NCBI GenBank assembly: GCA_018660305.1
Contig: JABJKO010000121.1
Location: forward strand, 1 to 6,766
Source of the DNA: Rhodospirillaceae bacterium
GTDB taxonomy: Bacteria; Pseudomonadota; Alphaproteobacteria; MPNO01; UBA2964
Direction of reading: 5' to 3'
DNA: 6,766 nt
Shown here: positions 4,381 to 6,766 of the stretch, piece by piece
Numbering within the stretch: position 1 is the first letter of the stretch
Layout of the letters: the number at the start of each line of letters is the position of its first letter
The notes under the pieces: model-generated
Database searches by the model: none
What the model was told of the DNA's origin: nothing
What the model saw: the letters and a program-made list of their open reading frames with translations, nothing else
Program-made: the position numbers and the translations under genes

Positions 4381-4971
4381 ATGCTGAGAGTTCGATTTAC
4401 CGTTGTTTGCCTGTTGAGTTTCCTGCTGATGTTGCCGGCCGCACGGGCGGATATGGCGGAGGCTCTGGCGGCCATAAAAAAACAGAAATTTGAAATCGCC
4501 TACAGCCTGTGGCTTCCGCTTGCGGAGGACGGCAACAGTTCGGCCCAACACAACATTGCTCAACTTTACCGCCTCGGCAAAGGTGTCCCGCGCAGTTATA
4601 AGAAAGCCGCTGAATGGTATTTGAAAGCCGCCGAGCTTTGGCACGCGCCATCGCAATATAATCTCGCTCTTTTGTACGAAAACGGTCTTGGCGTGGCGAT
4701 AAATTACGCGGAAGCGCTTTATTGGTACCGCAAAGCCGCGAAGCTGGATTATGGCGTGGCGCAATTCAATCTGGCCGTGATGTATAGCATCGGCCAGGGA
4801 ATGAAGCGGAATTTGGTCGAGGCCTACAAATGGTATGACATCGCCGCCGATAAGGGCATCGATGATGCGGAGAAGAATCGTGATCTGCTCGCCAAGCAGA
4901 TGACGGAGGCGCAAATCGCGGAAGCCAGGGAAGAGGCGCGCGAATGGATCGAGTGGCGCAAAAAAGAATAA
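4381..4971 (+). CDS. Secreted Sel1-repeat (TPR-like) protein
   Basis: A 196-residue protein. Residues 1-23 form a signal peptide: MLRVR, a hydrophobic core to about 19, then the cleavage site AARA before D24. This places the mature protein in the periplasm. Residues 24-52 are a leading helical pair, followed by three Sel1 repeats at about 53-88, 89-124 and 125-160, with the hallmarks AQHNIAQLYRLGKGV, SQYNLALLYENGLGV and AQFNLAVMYSIGQG and the paired AAEWYLKAAE, ALYWYRKAA and AYKWYDIAAD helices. The end (170-196) is a charged helix, EAREEAREWIEWRKKE. Sel1 repeats are protein-interaction scaffolds; in alphaproteobacteria such proteins take part in envelope or signalling functions, but no partner is evident. 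No Shine-Dalgarno is seen, so the message is probably leaderless. It diverges from the zinc-ribbon gene and converges on the histidine kinase. Confidence 0.92.
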   Translation: MLRVRFTVVCLLSFLLMLPAARADMAEALAAIKKQKFEIAYSLWLPLAEDGNSSAQHNIAQLYRLGKGVPRSYKKAAEWYLKAAELWHAPSQYNLALLYENGLGVAINYAEALYWYRKAAKLDYGVAQFNLAVMYSIGQGMKRNLVEAYKWYDIAADKGIDDAEKNRDLLAKQMTEAQIAEAREEAREWIEWRKKE

Positions 4972-5095
4972 GAGGGCATTACAGCGTCGTCGATTGGCCT
5001 ACGCCAGCTCAGGGTGCCGCCGTTTCACGCGAGAGTACGAGAGGGGCGGTAAAATCATAACCTATCCGAGCGAAACGCCCGGGTGGGTTCTTCGG

Positions 5096-6766
5096 TCAGG
5101 CGGTCTTTTGTTCGCTGACGAACCGGTCGGCCGGTAGTGAAACGGAGGCTGTGGTGCCCTTGCCTTCAGTACTTTCTATGGTGAGGCTTCCGCCATGGAG
5201 TTCAGTCATGCCCTTGGCCAGGGGAAGGCCTAAACCGGTTCCCTCGAATTGGCGCTGCAGGGTCATGTCAGCCTGACCGAACGGCTCCAGGATGACCGCC
5301 ATCTTCTCGGCCGGAATACCATTGCCCGTATCCGATACGGACACTGTCAGCCCGGCGCCGTCCACGCCGGCGCTCAATGTTACCGTGCCGTCGGCTGGCG
5401 TGAACTTGACGGCATTGGACAGAAGGTTGAGCAGGATTTGCTTGATCATGCGTTGGTCCGCGAAAAGCCGAGGCAGGTCCGATTCCATCGTGTTGACCAA
5501 CGCCACCTCGCCATTTTGCGCCCGGTCCGCCACAAGCCGCATGCAGGTATCTGCCATCTGAAAGACGTCGCACGGCTCCTCGTTGAGTTCGATGTCGCCG
5601 GCCTCGATCTTCGACATATCGAGGATATCGTTGACGATTTCGATCAAGTGACTGCCGCTATTGTGAATGTCTACTACATATTCGACATATTGCGGCGTCC
5701 CGATGGGCCCGAGAGCCTCCATCTTCATAATTTCCGAAAACCCGATGATCGCATTCAGGGGAGTCCGCAGTTCATGGCTCATGTTGGCAAGAAATTCGGT
5801 CTTGGCACGGTTGGCGGCCTCTGACTCCTTGAGTGCTTCTTTCTGAGCCTCTTCGGTGCGCTTTCGGGCGGTGATGTCGCGAAAGGAATAGATATAGGAA
5901 ACCCGTTCGCCGCCGGTCGCGGCGGAGTCGCCCTGCGTGAACGAGACACGCGCGTTGTAGACCACAAGCTCCATCGTAAAGGATGTTCCATCCATGCGTT
6001 CGCATGGCACTTCAAGTGGCTCAATGTTTCGCTCCGATAACCGGTCGGGAGTTTCTCCCAGTTTAAAAAAATGAGCGCCATAGTCGTTGGCATTCGGTAT
6101 GAAGTCGGTGATCGGCATCCCCGCCTTCTCGCCGGCTTTCCAGCCCATCAGAAAGTCGGCGGAGGAATTGGTCATGGTGATGTCACCGTCGGATGTTGTG
6201 ACGATGATCCCGTCGAAGCTGTTTTCCACGACTTTATGCAGGGACTCGTTGCGTCTGTGAACCATGGCTTCGGCAAACTGTTTTTTTCGCTTGTAGCGCT
6301 GAGCCATGACGGCAACGCTGAGGCTGCCGGCGCCGGCCAGGGCGAGACTTGGGGCGAAAAGGGGGATCAGCCATCCGGTCAGGGCGAAAAGGCCGAACCC
6401 GGTTCCCCAGAAAGCCAAATAGGCGAGACCACCCAACATTAATCTTGCAAATACACTGACGCCGAGTAGCGCGATAACCACACCGAGACCGGAAGCCGCC
6501 AACGTGGCAAGGAGGCTCGCCAGGGCATCTTGGCGAGTGAAACTTATCCCGTCGAGAAGCTGAGCCAGCGCAAACGCATGCACGACCACACCGGGAAGCG
6601 ATCCCGCGTCATTTCCAAGAAGGGCGGCAAACGGGGTGCGATGACGATCTTCGTTTGGCAGATCGGCCCCGATCAGGACGATCTTTCCGGCGTACCAGGA
6701 TTTCGGAAGGTCTTTGAGCAAATGAAGAGGGAAAATGCGGAAGGGGGCGACGTTGCCGTCCGAACC
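5096..6766 (-). CDS. CHASE2-PAS sensor histidine kinase, 5'-truncated
   Basis: The frame is open to the right edge; 556 residues are visible and the N-terminus lies outside. A TTG at 6721 is internal, because the 15 codons before it continue the CHASE2 domain. Order in visible numbering: the end of the extracytoplasmic CHASE2 domain (about 1-75, with GKIVLIGAD at 27-35 and PGVVVHA), three membrane segments (about 84-107, 110-130, 132-155), a PAS domain (about 176-300) with a short PAC-like end (YSFRDITARKR), a coiled linker, HisKA with the phosphoacceptor H331 in SHELRTPL, and HATPase with N-box N451, G1 DTGNG (from D479), an F-box EPFGQAD and G2 GTGLGLP. All catalytic motifs are intact. It should autophosphorylate in response to a periplasmic signal read by CHASE2 and perhaps a cytoplasmic one read by PAS. 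The HisKA style (GPIG..QYVEYVVDIHNSGSHL) resembles alphaproteobacterial PleC/DivJ-like kinases. No receiver domain or adjacent regulator is visible. Confidence 0.95.
   Translation of the reverse strand, partial: GSDGNVAPFRIFPLHLLKDLPKSWYAGKIVLIGADLPNEDRHRTPFAALLGNDAGSLPGVVVHAFALAQLLDGISFTRQDALASLLATLAASGLGVVIALLGVSVFARLMLGGLAYLAFWGTGFGLFALTGWLIPLFAPSLALAGAGSLSVAVMAQRYKRKKQFAEAMVHRRNESLHKVVENSFDGIIVTTSDGDITMTNSSADFLMGWKAGEKAGMPITDFIPNANDYGAHFFKLGETPDRLSERNIEPLEVPCERMDGTSFTMELVVYNARVSFTQGDSAATGGERVSYIYSFRDITARKRTEEAQKEALKESEAANRAKTEFLANMSHELRTPLNAIIGFSEIMKMEALGPIGTPQYVEYVVDIHNSGSHLIEIVNDILDMSKIEAGDIELNEEPCDVFQMADTCMRLVADRAQNGEVALVNTMESDLPRLFADQRMIKQILLNLLSNAVKFTPADGTVTLSAGVDGAGLTVSVSDTGNGIPAEKMAVILEPFGQADMTLQRQFEGTGLGLPLAKGMTELHGGSLTIESTEGKGTTASVSLPADRFVSEQKTA

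Noticed and set aside
5061..5100. Imperfect inverted repeat between the Sel1 gene and the kinase as a shared terminator
   Set aside because: Pairing is broken by several mismatches around CCG/CGG and CCT/AGG, and neither side has a T-tract. Nothing else is seen in the 124-bp gap.
5249..5824. A 191-codon plus-strand ORF opposite the kinase
   Set aside because: It lies antisense to the HisKA and HATPase domains, whose motifs are complete on the minus strand; no domain is evident in the antisense product.

Overview
The window looks like chromosomal DNA of an alphaproteobacterium, possibly in or near the Rhodospirillales. The evidence is the moderately GC-rich coding sequence, a PleC/DivJ-like style of histidine kinase core, the alphaproteobacterial form of GluQ-RS and a CHASE2 kinase layout. 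The lineage is an inference from protein style, not from a database match. There is no rRNA, tRNA, CRISPR array, insertion sequence or phage gene. No gene-free stretch exceeds about 160 bases.

Left part (1-3036). The 3' end of gluQ (glutamyl-Q tRNA(Asp) synthetase) converges on a minus-strand Rid-family gene. A divergent intergenic region of 168 bp holds an 18-bp perfect 7-4-7 palindrome. It separates this Rid gene from a plus-strand group: a 67-residue hypothetical protein, a stand-alone CCG-domain (HdrB-like) iron-sulfur protein, and a second Rid-family protein whose start codon overlaps the stop of the CCG gene (TGATG). Both Rid proteins lack the arginine needed for classical RidA imine/enamine deaminase activity. 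The CCG protein has one perfect cysteine motif and one degraded one. This Rid / Fe-S / Rid arrangement is the best candidate in the window for an undescribed system; its substrate cannot be read from the sequence.

Middle part (3037-4380). A small Hpt phosphotransfer protein is followed by a compact tandem-CDGSH iron-sulfur protein. Facing these on the minus strand is a 56-residue zinc-ribbon protein. Its reading frame is intact, it has an intrinsic terminator, and a good promoter places the predicted transcript start on the ATG itself (leaderless) with a palindrome across the -10 box.

Right part (4381-6766). A secreted Sel1-repeat protein, also apparently leaderless, diverges from the zinc-ribbon gene. 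It converges on a CHASE2-PAS-HisKA-HATPase histidine kinase that runs off the right edge. The kinase has no receiver domain in the visible part, and the nearby Hpt protein has no receiver either, so they could belong to the same or to different phosphorelays.
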